Assembly: GCA_018714965.1 (NCBI GenBank)
Contig: DVML01000040.1
Coordinates: 1-28,108 of the forward strand
Direction of reading: 5' to 3'
DNA: 28,108 nt
Origin: Fimihabitans intestinipullorum
GTDB taxonomy: Bacteria; Bacillota_I; Bacilli_A; RF39; UBA660
Below the pieces are notes generated by a model. The model worked only from the letters and a program-made list of their open reading frames with translations, did not search any database and had not been told where the DNA came from. Every line of letters starts with the position of its first letter. The stretch's first letter is position 1. Below are positions 16,400 to 23,638 of this stretch, piece by piece. The position numbers and the translations under genes are program-made.

Positions 16400-16551
16400 T
16401 ATAATGGAATATAGATTTCCAAACATTTTATCCACACAGAACAACTTTACCCCTTGTTGTTCTACTCCACGTCTTTTCAGATTCATGCATCATCGAAATC
16501 TATTTTTCATTGTAATAAAAGATATCATTTATTAGAAATGGTATCTTTTTT
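16400..16551 (+). ncRNA. Candidate small structured RNA (tentative)
   Basis: A 280-base gap holds a plus-strand TATAAT (16400-16405) and three possible hairpins: GGAAATC-type at 16406-16420, AGAACAAC with GTTGTTCT at 16438-16463, and AGATT/AATCT near 16480-16502. A Rho-independent terminator ends it at 16516-16551. No plausible protein gene precedes that terminator on this strand; a 43-codon frame from 16404 has no ribosome site. A perfect DnaA-box 9-mer lies at 16428-16436. The -35 is poor. Confidence 0.3.
16516..16551 (+). terminator. Terminator before tRNA-Ser
   Basis: A long AT-rich stem (about 16517-16530 with 16535-16548, one GU or mismatch) and a T-run on the plus strand, with no gene before it on this strand. 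Confidence 0.7.
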
Positions 16552-16562
16552 GTATCCCTTAC

Positions 16563-16591
16563 TTGACAAGAAAACAGAAGTCATGTAAAAT
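16563..16591 (+). promoter_or_regulatory. Promoter of tRNA-Ser
   Basis: TTGACA (16563-16568), a 17-base spacer and TAAAAT (16586-16591), 13 bases before the tRNA. Confidence 0.85.
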
Positions 16592-16603
16592 GAATATTGT
16601 TCC

Positions 16604-16694
16604 GGAGTAGTACTCAAGTGGTTGAAGAGGCGCCCCTGCTAAGGGTGTAGGTCGGGCAACTGGCGCGGAGGTTCAAATCCTCTCTACTCCGCCA
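16604..16694 (+). tRNA. tRNA-Ser(GCU)
   Basis: A 91-base type II tRNA. The acceptor GGAGTAG pairs with CTACTCC; the anticodon stem is CGCCC/GGGTG with loop CTGCTAA and anticodon GCT; there is a long variable arm, T arm GTTCAAATC, discriminator G and encoded CCA. The segment from 16633 (inside the anticodon stem) to 16695 is repeated exactly at 19134-19196. Confidence 0.97.
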
Positions 16695-16704
16695 TTTATG
16701 TAAG

Positions 16705-16742
16705 CAAACATCTTAAAATCAAATGTTTTTAAGATGTTTTTA
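16705..16742 (+). terminator. Terminator of tRNA-Ser
   Basis: A stem of about 12 pairs (AAACATCTTAAAA with TTTTAAGATGTTT) and a T-rich tail. Confidence 0.85.
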
Positions 16743-16853
16743 TTTTACTGAAATAAATAACTTTACACTTTAATGAAAAATTGATAGATTGTATAAAAAA
16801 TTCTACTAGTTTGTGTTATTTTTGTGTTATTATTAAAGTGGATGGTGAATAGA

Positions 16854-17708
16854 ATGGGAAAAAAAAATAAAACTCCAATGATAATCATTATATTATTGGT
16901 ATTTATAATATTATGTTTAGTTGGATATATTTGTCATGATAAGGGAGTATTTGGTAATAAAGAAAGTTCTGAGAATTATACTGAAAATGCTGATAAAATT
17001 GATAATAATAAATCAGAGGAGACATCTCCAGAAGAGATCGCTTTAGATGATTCAAGATTTATTGATATCTATAATAAACTGAAATCATATACATATTGGA
17101 AAAACAGAAGTGATGGGTATCAATCATTTACAGATCATGAGTTATTACAAATTATAGCAAAAGAATTAAAAGAATCAGATTTTGTAAAAACAACAGAAAC
17201 AACTGAATATGGAGATCCTTATTATACATTAGAAAATAGTATAGTTATTAATTATTTAAAAAAATACTTTGGAAATGATGTAGTAGTAATTGGAGAAAAA
17301 TTAAGAAATCCATCATTTGCATATAATAATGGTATGGATATCGTTGATTATGCAGATGGTAAATACAAAGTTAGATTTAGTGGAATTGGTGGTGGAGTCG
17401 GTGGTCCACTACCTAAGATCACAGAAAGAAAGATTATATCAGCAACGATTGAAAATAATGAAATCGTTGTTAAGGAGAAAGCAATCTATTGGGGTATAAC
17501 TTCGGAACAAGAAACGATTACTTTTGATGTTTATTCAGATGTAAAAAAGAAAAATAAAATAGATTCAAAAGAATATACGGAAGATAATATTGCGAATGAA
17601 ATTGTTACAGTAGAAGACTATTTAGATGAGGCATCTACTATTACAACTAAATTTGCTTATGATCAAGATACAAATAGTTATTATTTTAAATCTTCAGTAA
17701 TAGAATAA
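16854..17708 (+). CDS. Membrane-anchored protein of unknown function, probably acquired
   Basis: A 284-residue protein with a basic start (GKKNKT), one membrane span (about 7-27), an acidic Asn/Ser-rich linker (33-60) and an extracellular region of about 220 residues. I recognise no domain; a Gly-rich turn (FSGIGGGVGGPLP) sits in the middle. Codon use leans to ATA and AGA and the gene is more AT-rich than its neighbours, which suggests foreign origin. The ATG at 16854 has GGTGA 6 bases upstream; the ATG at 16842 and a GTG at 16824 are alternatives. It sits between the intact tRNA-Ser and a recA fragment, in the place where the resident locus has pepC. Confidence 0.7.
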   Translation: MGKKNKTPMIIIILLVFIILCLVGYICHDKGVFGNKESSENYTENADKIDNNKSEETSPEEIALDDSRFIDIYNKLKSYTYWKNRSDGYQSFTDHELLQIIAKELKESDFVKTTETTEYGDPYYTLENSIVINYLKKYFGNDVVVIGEKLRNPSFAYNNGMDIVDYADGKYKVRFSGIGGGVGGPLPKITERKIISATIENNEIVVKEKAIYWGITSEQETITFDVYSDVKKKNKIDSKEYTEDNIANEIVTVEDYLDEASTITTKFAYDQDTNSYYFKSSVIE

Positions 17709-17728
17709 AGTTCTTCTGCTCCGTCATA

Positions 17729-17770
17729 AAAAAAGAAAGCAAAATTATTATTCTTCTGCTTTCTTTTCTT
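17729..17770. terminator. Shared terminator of the 16854 gene and the recA fragment
   Basis: Stem AAAAGAAAGC (17731-17740) with GCTTTCTTTT (17759-17768). The recA-fragment stop lies in the loop, exactly as the resident recA stop lies in the loop at 20571-20608. Confidence 0.65.
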
Positions 17771-17909
17771 TTTTCTCACCAATTCCATAATGTTCTCTTA
17801 CTTTTGTTTCGATTTCTTCTTTTAATGCTTGGTTATTACGTAATAATTCTTTTACGTTTTCTTTTCCTTGACCGATCTTATTACCGTTATATGAATACCA
17901 TGCACCACT
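17748..17909 (-). pseudogene. recA: 3' fragment of a second, divergent recA
   Basis: The minus strand reads the last 53 codons of a recA gene, from SGAWYSYNGNKIGQGKENV to GEKKEKKAEE and two stops. It aligns without gaps to the resident RecA C-terminus but differs at many residues (YNGNKIG for YHGEKLG, EHYGIG for EHYDIS) and in the tail, so it is not a recent copy of the resident gene. Homology ends exactly at the insertion-sequence border at 17910/17911. It has no promoter or start and cannot make RecA. Source: probably a related strain or species. Confidence 0.9.
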
Positions 17910-17910
17910 T

Positions 17911-17936
17911 AAGGCAATCGCTTAAAAAATAATAAA
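17911..17936 (+). repeat. Left terminal inverted repeat of the insertion sequence
   Basis: 26 bases starting AAGGCAATCGC, identical in reverse complement to 19107-19132. Confidence 0.9.
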
Positions 17937-17979
17937 GAAATAGTGTATAATTAAATCAAGGTAGAAAGAGGGTTTAATT

Positions 17980-19105
17980 ATGAACTTATTTGAAAGATTT
18001 GAAGTGTTAGAAGATCCAAGAGATACAAGAGGAAAAAATATAAATTAATAGACATATTAATCATGACAATATATGGGTTATTATGTGGTTTGAAAGACTA
18101 TACCAATATTGCTGATTTTATGAAATTAAAAGAAGATTACTTTACAAAATTATTAGGATTGGAAAATGGAACACCTTCACATGATTGCCTTTCAGATGTT
18201 GTTGGTGCAATTGATTCAAAAAAGTTTATGGAAATATTTATAGAATGGACAAAAGAAATTGTTAAAAATAAAACTGGTAAACACATTAGTATAGATGGTA
18301 ATGCAATAAAGAGTGCAACAGATAAAATAAATAATGGTCATATTCCATACATTGTTTCAGCTTTTATTGGTGAAATTGGCTTATCTATAGGCCAAGGAAA
18401 GTGGAAGATAAAACAAATGAAATTACTGCAATACCAGATTTATTAGATCTTTTGGAATTAAAGTGAAGTATTATAACTATTGATGCCATAGGAACGCGAG
18501 AAACTATTATAAACAAAATTATTGAAAAGAAAGCGCATTATGTCTTAAAAGTAAAGGATAATCAAAGAGAATTGAAAAAACAAATTAAAAATCATTTTGA
18601 TAGTTATAATAATCTTTATGGAAATAAAGAAATTATACATCAAAAGAGTATAGAAAAAAATCATGGTAGAATTGAAGAAAGAGAATATTTTTTTACCTAT
18701 AATGTATCTTCCATAAAAGATAAAAAGAAATGGGAAAGCGTAAAAGCGATTGCTTATGTAAAAGTAAGTAGGACGGAAAAGGACGAAACAACTATTACCA
18801 AACATTATTATATTATTGATCATAAAATAGATATCAAGACACTCATTGAAAGTATTAGAGATCATTGGAGTATTGAATGTGGTATTCATTGGAGATTAGA
18901 TGTTATTTTCGATGAAGATCATTCTAGAAACAGAGTAAATAATTCTATTAACAATTTATCAATAATCAGGAAAATAGTCTTTAATTTAGCTTCATTAGAT
19001 AACTCTTTTGGTAAGGTCCCACTACAGCGCAAATTAACTAGGTACATGTTAGATTTCAGTCATATAGAAAAACTGATATTTGAAGTAATTCCAAGTATCA
19101 GTTAA
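17980..19105 (+). pseudogene. ISAs1-family transposase, broken
   Basis: The reading frame can be rebuilt end to end, from NLFERFEVLEDPRDTRG (17980, site AGAGGG) to the TAA at 19103. It carries three lesions: a one-base loss in the A-run at 18033-18038, a frameshift near 18396 after GLSIGQ, and an in-frame TGA at 18464-18466 where Gly is expected (LELK*SIITIDAIGT). Family landmarks are SIDGNAIKSA (first Asp), TIDAIGTR (second Asp) and HWSIECGIHWRLDV (Glu region), giving the DDE triad. The lesions make it non-functional unless the source sequence has errors. TGA is not read as Trp here, since Trp uses TGG throughout. Confidence 0.88.
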
Positions 19106-19106
19106 T

Positions 19107-19132
19107 TTTATTATTTTTTAAGCGATTGCCTT
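19107..19132 (-). repeat. Right terminal inverted repeat of the insertion sequence
   Basis: 26 bases, the exact reverse complement of 17911-17936, ending one base before the partial tRNA-Ser copy. Confidence 0.9.
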
Positions 19133-19133
19133 A

Positions 19134-19196
19134 CCCCTGCTAAGGGTGTAGGTCGGGCAACTGGCGCGGAGGTTCAAATCCTCTCTACTCCGCCAT
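19134..19196 (+). repeat. Partial tRNA-Ser, 3' two thirds only
   Basis: 63 bases identical to 16633-16695, running from inside the anticodon stem through the CCA plus one base. The acceptor 5' strand, D arm and 5' anticodon strand are missing, so it cannot fold as a tRNA. The start point, at the anticodon loop, and the same-strand orientation are what tyrosine-recombinase integration into a tRNA gene leaves behind (attL/attR). Its own downstream terminator leads into pepC, so this is probably the original tRNA-Ser end of the locus. Confidence 0.92.
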
Positions 19197-19203
19197 ATAA
19201 AAT

Positions 19204-19228
19204 CAAAACACTTTATAGTGTTTTTTTT
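19204..19228 (+). terminator. Terminator after the partial tRNA-Ser
   Basis: Stem AAACACT with AGTGTTT and a run of T. Confidence 0.75.
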
Positions 19229-19261
19229 CTTTTTGTGCTATCATATAAACGAGGTGGTATG

Positions 19262-20572
19262 ATGGAAAAAGAAATTACGATGAAAGAATTAGAACACTTT
19301 CAAAAAAAATATCATGAAGACCCTACGAACAAGTTAATCGAAAATGCCATTACGAGATCTGGGATTGACGATGTTTGCTTCAATAGGGAAACTTTGATCG
19401 AAAATCAAAACGTATTCAACGTAGAAACAGAACTAGGAAGTGTTCAAAACCAAAAGAATAGTGGTCGGTGTTGGTGTTTTGCTGGAACGAATATGATTCG
19501 TGGAAACATTGCGAAAAATATGAATATCGAAGTAAAAGATCTTGCCCTATCTAACGTTTATCTTACGTTCTATGATCGATTAGAAAAATTTAATAATGCC
19601 TATGAAAATCTATTTACAGTAGAAAATTTAGACTACGATTATCTATTACAAGAATATTATCTCATGTGTAGTGAAGGTGGATGGTATGAATCCTTTTCTA
19701 ACCTTGTTACAAAATATGGAATTCTACCGGCTTCCTACATGCCAGAATCACATGATAGTATCGCTTCTAATCGACTCAATAACATCTTACAAGAAAAACT
19801 AAAATACGATGCAAATACTATTATCGAACTTCGAGCTAAGAACACACCGATAGAAAAATTACGGAAAGAAAAGGAAAGAATGTTGTCGGAAGTCTATGAA
19901 ATTCTATGTAAAGTATTAGGAGAACCAACAAAAGAATTCACATTAGAATATCAAGATAAAGATAAAAAGAAGATTAGAATTGAACATATGACACCAATGA
20001 AATTCAAAAAACAATATTTAACGATCGATCCCAACGACTTTGTGTTATTAAAGAGTATCGACCATTATAAGAAAAATTACTATCAAAAATACCAGGACGA
20101 ACGAGCTTACGGTGCAACAATGAAAAATTTCGAATATATCAATGTTCCACTGGAAGAATTAGAAAAAGCTGCAATTAAGCAATTAAAAGATAATATTCCA
20201 GTATGGTTTGCATGTCCTACGAATAAAATGTGGAACCGTAAGGAATGGATCTTAGACATGAGAAATTATAATTACTTTGATACACTTGGAATGAAAAAGA
20301 TGGATCGTAAAACATCATATAATTTTCATGATATACCATCGAGTCATGCGATGTCATTTGTCGGAGTTCATTTAATCGATCGTAAACCAGTACGTTGGAA
20401 AGTAGAAAACTCTTGGGGAAATGAAAAAGATACAAAACAGTATCTTATTATGAATCAAAACTATTTCGAAGAACGTGTCACGGCGATTGCCGTTCATAAA
20501 AAATATTTATCTGCAAAAGTAAAAAAATGTTTGGATCAAACACCAATTATTATCAATATTCACGAACTATAA
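19262..20572 (+). CDS. pepC: Aminopeptidase C / bleomycin hydrolase family
   Basis: A 436-residue cytoplasmic papain-fold cysteine peptidase of the C1B family, releasing N-terminal amino acids from peptides and usually hexameric. The catalytic Cys is in QKNSGRCWCFAG, His in SSHAMSFVGVH and Asn in VENSWGNE. Length and order match PepC. Two ATGs are adjacent (19259 and 19262); the second has the better spacing to GAGGTGG. It lies between the partial tRNA-Ser and recA, converging on recA and sharing its terminator. Confidence 0.95.
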   Translation: MEKEITMKELEHFQKKYHEDPTNKLIENAITRSGIDDVCFNRETLIENQNVFNVETELGSVQNQKNSGRCWCFAGTNMIRGNIAKNMNIEVKDLALSNVYLTFYDRLEKFNNAYENLFTVENLDYDYLLQEYYLMCSEGGWYESFSNLVTKYGILPASYMPESHDSIASNRLNNILQEKLKYDANTIIELRAKNTPIEKLRKEKERMLSEVYEILCKVLGEPTKEFTLEYQDKDKKKIRIEHMTPMKFKKQYLTIDPNDFVLLKSIDHYKKNYYQKYQDERAYGATMKNFEYINVPLEELEKAAIKQLKDNIPVWFACPTNKMWNRKEWILDMRNYNYFDTLGMKKMDRKTSYNFHDIPSSHAMSFVGVHLIDRKPVRWKVENSWGNEKDTKQYLIMNQNYFEERVTAIAVHKKYLSAKVKKCLDQTPIIINIHEL

Positions 20573-20608
20573 AAAAGGAAGAAGTTTTATTTTGCTTCTT
20601 CCTTTTTT
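20571..20608. terminator. Bidirectional terminator between pepC and recA
   Basis: Stem of an A-run plus GGAAGAAG (20571-20584) with CTTCTTCC plus a T-run. The recA stop codon lies in its loop. Confidence 0.88.
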
Positions 20609-21621
20609 GTTGCTTTTTTATTCTTATTAACACTAATATCATAATGTTCACGTACTTGTTCTTCTAACTCTTCTTTTAAAGCTTTGTTCGTACGTAATAA
20701 CTCTTTGACATTTTCTTTTCCCTGTCCAAGTTTTTCACCATGATATGCATACCAAGCTCCACTCTTCTCAATAATATGAGCATCACTTGCTAAATCGACA
20801 ATTTCACCTTCGACAGAGACACCCTCTCCATACATGATATCTACTGTTGCACTCTTAAATGGAGGTGCCATCTTATTCTTGACAACTTTAATATTTGTTT
20901 TGTTTCCGATAATGTTGGTTCCGTTTTTAATCTGTTCAGAGCGTCTAATTTCAAGACGTACAGAAGCATAGAATTTCAAAGCTCTTCCTCCAGGTGTCGT
21001 CTCAGGATTTCCAAACATAACTCCCACTTTTTCACGTAATTGGTTGATGAAAATTGCAATTGTATTTGTCTTGCTAATGACTCCGGATAATTTACGAAGT
21101 GCCTGGCTCATAAGTCTTGCTTGTAATCCAACATGACTATCTCCCATTTCACCTTCGATTTCAGCTTGTGGAACCAATGCTGCAACGGAATCGATAACAA
21201 CGATACTAATTGCACCACTACGTACCAACGCTTCGCAAATTTCTAGTGCTTGTTCTCCATTATCTGGTTGAGACAATAATAGTTCATCGATATTAACTCC
21301 CAATTTTGCTGCATATTGAGGATCTAATGAATGCTCTGCATCGATAAATGCAACTCTTCCTCCAGCTTTTTGTGCTTCTGCAATCGCATGTAATGCAAAC
21401 GTCGTTTTACCACTTGACTCCGGTCCGTATATTTCGATAATACGACCTTTTGGATATCCTCCAATTCCTAGTGCGATGTCTAATGAAAGAGAACCACTTG
21501 GAATGACATCAATTTCACGATGTTCATTTGCTCCTAACTTCATTACAGCCCCTTTTCCGAACTGTTTTTCCATGTCTGCTAAAACTTGATCTAATGTTTT
21601 ATCCGCAGTTGCCTTTGCCAT
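20587..21621 (-). CDS. recA: RecA recombinase
   Basis: A 344-residue strand-exchange ATPase that also triggers LexA self-cleavage. Walker A is GPESSGKT, Walker B is IVVIDSVAAL, and loop L2 is around FGNPETTPGGRALKFYAS. The C-terminal acidic/basic tail is short and Lys-rich. Full length and intact. The ATG at 21621 has a GAGGAGGAA site. It is preceded by a strong promoter and a LexA-type operator. Its 3' end shares a terminator with pepC. A divergent fragment of a second recA lies 2.7 kb to the left. Confidence 0.99.
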   Translation of the reverse strand: MAKATADKTLDQVLADMEKQFGKGAVMKLGANEHREIDVIPSGSLSLDIALGIGGYPKGRIIEIYGPESSGKTTFALHAIAEAQKAGGRVAFIDAEHSLDPQYAAKLGVNIDELLLSQPDNGEQALEICEALVRSGAISIVVIDSVAALVPQAEIEGEMGDSHVGLQARLMSQALRKLSGVISKTNTIAIFINQLREKVGVMFGNPETTPGGRALKFYASVRLEIRRSEQIKNGTNIIGNKTNIKVVKNKMAPPFKSATVDIMYGEGVSVEGEIVDLASDAHIIEKSGAWYAYHGEKLGQGKENVKELLRTNKALKEELEEQVREHYDISVNKNKKATKKEEAK

Positions 21622-21668
21622 AAATTCCTCCTCTATCTATGTTGGTTTTATTTAACTCTTACATACTC

Positions 21669-21696
21669 ATTTTATCACATAGAAATAATTTGTCAA
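21669..21696 (-). promoter_or_regulatory. Promoter of recA
   Basis: On the minus strand, TTGACA (21691-21696), a 16-base spacer and TAAAAT (21669-21674), about 48 bases before the ATG. Confidence 0.85.
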
Positions 21697-21705
21697 TAGT
21701 TTTTG

Positions 21706-21719
21706 CGAACAATTGTTTG
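21706..21719 (-). promoter_or_regulatory. LexA (SOS) operator upstream of recA
   Basis: CGAACAATTGTTTG on the plus strand matches the Gram-positive SOS box CGAACNNNNGTTCG at all but one base. It lies 9 bases upstream of the recA -35, so recA is probably LexA-repressed. Confidence 0.8.
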
Positions 21720-21749
21720 CCAAAATATGTATTCCTAAATCAGCAGATA

Positions 21750-21787
21750 AAAAAAGAAGTATATACAATTTGATATACTCTTCTACT
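21750..21787 (-). terminator. Terminator of the rodZ-like/pgsA unit
   Basis: Stem AGAAGAGTATAT with TATATACTTCT and a T-run on the minus strand, overlapping the pgsA stop. Confidence 0.75.
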
Positions 21788-22400
21788 TTGTTTTTGCAGA
21801 TGCACTTTGATCTCCAAAAATATATTTTTTATTCATAGTGTAATACTGTACACCAGACACGATCGAAAGTACTGCTGCGATAATTAATAAGAAATCTGAT
21901 ACCTTTAAATTCCATAATTCAAATGGTAAGTTATAGAATAAAGTGAGTGTAATTCCAACCATTAAACACGCTGTTTTTAACTTTCCAGACATGATCGCTG
22001 CAACTGCCTCACCTTTATTTCCGGCAACCATTTTAATCGCATTGACAATGCTATCTCGCACGATAACTACAACTGTAATAATTGGATGGATAAATCCTGT
22101 TGCACATAGAATAATCAATACAGAGTTTACGAGGACTTTATCTGCGATCGCATCGATCATCTTTCCAAAATCCGTCACTAAATTATATTTACGTGCAATG
22201 TGTCCATCTAAAAAGTCAGTTAAAGATGCAATGATAAATATAAATCCAGCAATCGGATAACGAATATCTACGACGATTGCCTCATTTACAAATAATTTAG
22301 GTAATTCAATTCCCGCTACGTCAAACGGAAATAATAAGATGGCAATAATCAAAAATGCCATAAAAATTCTTAACATCGTTAATTTATTTGGTAAATTCAT
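21783..22400 (-). CDS. pgsA: CDP-diacylglycerol-glycerol-3-phosphate phosphatidyltransferase
   Basis: A 205-residue membrane enzyme making phosphatidylglycerol phosphate, the committed step to phosphatidylglycerol and cardiolipin. The CDP-alcohol phosphotransferase motif is complete (DFLDGHIAR, then G...D...D in DFGKMIDAIAD). Five to six hydrophobic helices. It lies 9 bases after the RodZ-like gene, as in Bacillus (ymfM-pgsA), and shares its operon. The ATG at 22400 has a GGAGG site. Confidence 0.95.
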   Translation of the reverse strand: MNLPNKLTMLRIFMAFLIIAILLFPFDVAGIELPKLFVNEAIVVDIRYPIAGFIFIIASLTDFLDGHIARKYNLVTDFGKMIDAIADKVLVNSVLIILCATGFIHPIITVVVIVRDSIVNAIKMVAGNKGEAVAAIMSGKLKTACLMVGITLTLFYNLPFELWNLKVSDFLLIIAAVLSIVSGVQYYTMNKKYIFGDQSASAKTK

Positions 22401-22409
22401 AAATTCCTC

Positions 22410-22898
22410 CTAGCGAATGACCTGATCATTCATTACGACTACATCATCTGTAAAATCATCACGTTCAATATTGGAAATAATAAAATATCCAATCAGTAAA
22501 ACAAGTAATCCAATTCCCACGTAGATCACAATTGGGGGAATAAAAAAACTTCTCTTTCTCTCTATCGTATAAGGTGATGCGATATGCTTCGGTTCTTCTT
22601 TCCTCTTTCCAAGTGCATTTTTCTTAGCTTTTTTAATATCTTCAATCGATATCTTCGATGTATAGTCAAAAAGATATTCATTGAATTCATCGACCATATC
22701 TTCATAGTCGAGACCAAGATACTTAGAATAATCACGAATGAAATATTTTAAATAAAAAACATCCTTAAACGCTTCCATATTTCCCGCTTCGATATTTTCT
22801 ATCTGCGAAGGTCTCATCTTTAAATCTTCCGCAGCTTCCTCAATCGAAATTCCGATACTCTCACGTGTTTCCTTTAATCTCTCACCGATTTCTTTCAA
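22410..22898 (-). CDS. RodZ-like helix-turn-helix membrane protein
   Basis: A 162-residue protein. An N-terminal HTH of the RodZ/YmfM type (LKEIGERLKETRESIGISIE, AAEDLKMRPSQIENIEAG, then FKDVFYLKYFIRDYSKYLGL) is followed by a basic linker (KKAKKNALGKRKEE), one membrane span (about 130-150) and a very short outer tail. RodZ links the MreB cytoskeleton to cell-wall growth. The usual C-terminal beta domain is absent, as in short YmfM proteins. No ATG fits. The longer frame to 23000 lies inside rnpB and is rejected. The TTG at 22898, preceded by GGGTG, starts the HTH; a GTG at 22910 is an alternative. Confidence 0.85.
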   Translation of the reverse strand: MKEIGERLKETRESIGISIEEAAEDLKMRPSQIENIEAGNMEAFKDVFYLKYFIRDYSKYLGLDYEDMVDEFNEYLFDYTSKISIEDIKKAKKNALGKRKEEPKHIASPYTIERKRSFFIPPIVIYVGIGLLVLLIGYFIISNIERDDFTDDVVVMNDQVIR

Positions 22899-22927
22899 GT
22901 TAACACCCACTTTCGTATTGACAAAAA

Positions 22928-23283
22928 AATAATATTTTATAAGCCATGTTCTGTTCCTCCGAAGAGGTGACAAACATTTATCTATCGTTTCCGATCCCAA
23001 GGTCCGTTCGTTTCCAAACCTTTAGGTTCCCCTACCAAAATTTGGGTTTCTCGCTCGTGGGGTTTACCGCGTTCCACACCACCTGTTTCCAAGTGGTATC
23101 GTCACTATGGCACTTTATGACTAATACAACCATAACCGAGGTCTTAGGTTGCCTCGTCGCCGTTAGATTTCTCTACTACAGGTTATTTTTTCCCTGTACA
23201 CGGGCACTACAATCATCACAGATTGTGCGAGCATGGACTTTCCTCTACATTGCAAAGAATGCAGCGTTTGTCAAAATATTATT
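22928..23283 (-). ncRNA. rnpB: RNase P RNA, type B (Bacillus type)
   Basis: About 356 bases. The minus strand has the conserved GAGGAAAGTCCATGCTCGCAC near the 5' end, GCCATAGTGACGA, GAACGCGGTAAACCCC, GAGAAACCCAAATTTTGG and TAGGGGAACC in the middle, and ACAGAACATGGCTTA near the 3' end. An 11-base outer helix P1 pairs 23273-23283 with 22928-22938. These match the Bacillus subtilis RNA closely and mark the type B fold of Bacilli. The 5' end touches the gpsB stop, an arrangement also found in Bacillus. Exact ends are inferred from P1. It is the RNA catalyst that matures tRNA 5' ends. Confidence 0.96.
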
Positions 23284-23284
23284 C

Positions 23285-23611
23285 TTAATCTTCTTTTCCA
23301 TATATAATCTTTTCTAGATTTGATAGTCGCCTTAATAGGTCGGCGTTGCTAACATCACCTTTACTATGATCTTTTAATACATCAAGTTTCGTCTTCAAAG
23401 CACGTACTTCTTGCTTTAATTGAATATTATCTTCCATGAGTTCTTTTTTATCCATTTCTAATTCTTTCATGATGGCATTCATCTCTTCGTAATCACGAAT
23501 AATAATATCTAGAAATTTATCGACTTCTTGCGGACGGTATCCTCTCGTATCGATCTTAAACTCCTTTTCCAAAATATCTTTTGTTGTCAATTCGACTCTT
23601 CCTTGATACAT
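23285..23611 (-). CDS. gpsB: GpsB, cell-division regulator (DivIVA family)
   Basis: A 108-residue protein that ties division to elongation by binding penicillin-binding proteins. The DivIVA-type N-terminus is clear (LTTKDILEKEFKIDTRGYRPQEVDKFLD), followed by a coiled coil (IMKELEMDKKELMEDNIQLK) and a short C-terminal trimer region (LLRRLSNLEKIIYG). Length fits GpsB, not full DivIVA. The ATG has a GAGGTGA site. It is immediately upstream of rnpB. Confidence 0.95.
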   Translation of the reverse strand: MYQGRVELTTKDILEKEFKIDTRGYRPQEVDKFLDIIIRDYEEMNAIMKELEMDKKELMEDNIQLKQEVRALKTKLDVLKDHSKGDVSNADLLRRLSNLEKIIYGKED

Positions 23612-23638
23612 GATCCTTCACCTCTTTTTATCATTACT

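Larger units (their letters stand above)
17911..19132 (+). mobile_element. ISAs1-family insertion sequence, inactive
   Basis: About 1.22 kb, with identical 26-base terminal inverted repeats (17911-17936 and 19107-19132) around one broken transposase gene. The size and transposase type fit the ISAs1 family. The flanks (ACCACTT left, ACCCCTG right) show no matching target duplication of the 8-10 bases expected, so one side has been rearranged since insertion. The left end abuts the recA fragment, and the right end is one base from the partial tRNA-Ser. Confidence 0.9.

Noticed and set aside
16428..16436. Perfect DnaA box as an origin signal
   Set aside because: A single 9-mer with no cluster, no dnaA or dnaN gene and no AT-rich unwinding element.
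16404..16535. A 43-codon frame starting at the ATG after TATAAT
   Set aside because: It has no ribosome site, low-complexity content and runs into the terminator stem.
17980..19105. TGA recoded as Trp or programmed frameshifting in the transposase
   Set aside because: Trp is TGG throughout the window, and two frameshifts plus a stop where Gly is expected fit decay better.
22899..23000. N-terminal extension of the RodZ-like protein
   Set aside because: It would lie within the RNase P RNA, and the HTH begins at the TTG at 22898.
22946..23317. A 123-codon plus-strand open frame
   Set aside because: It is the antisense of rnpB, whose conserved blocks and P1 helix explain the region.
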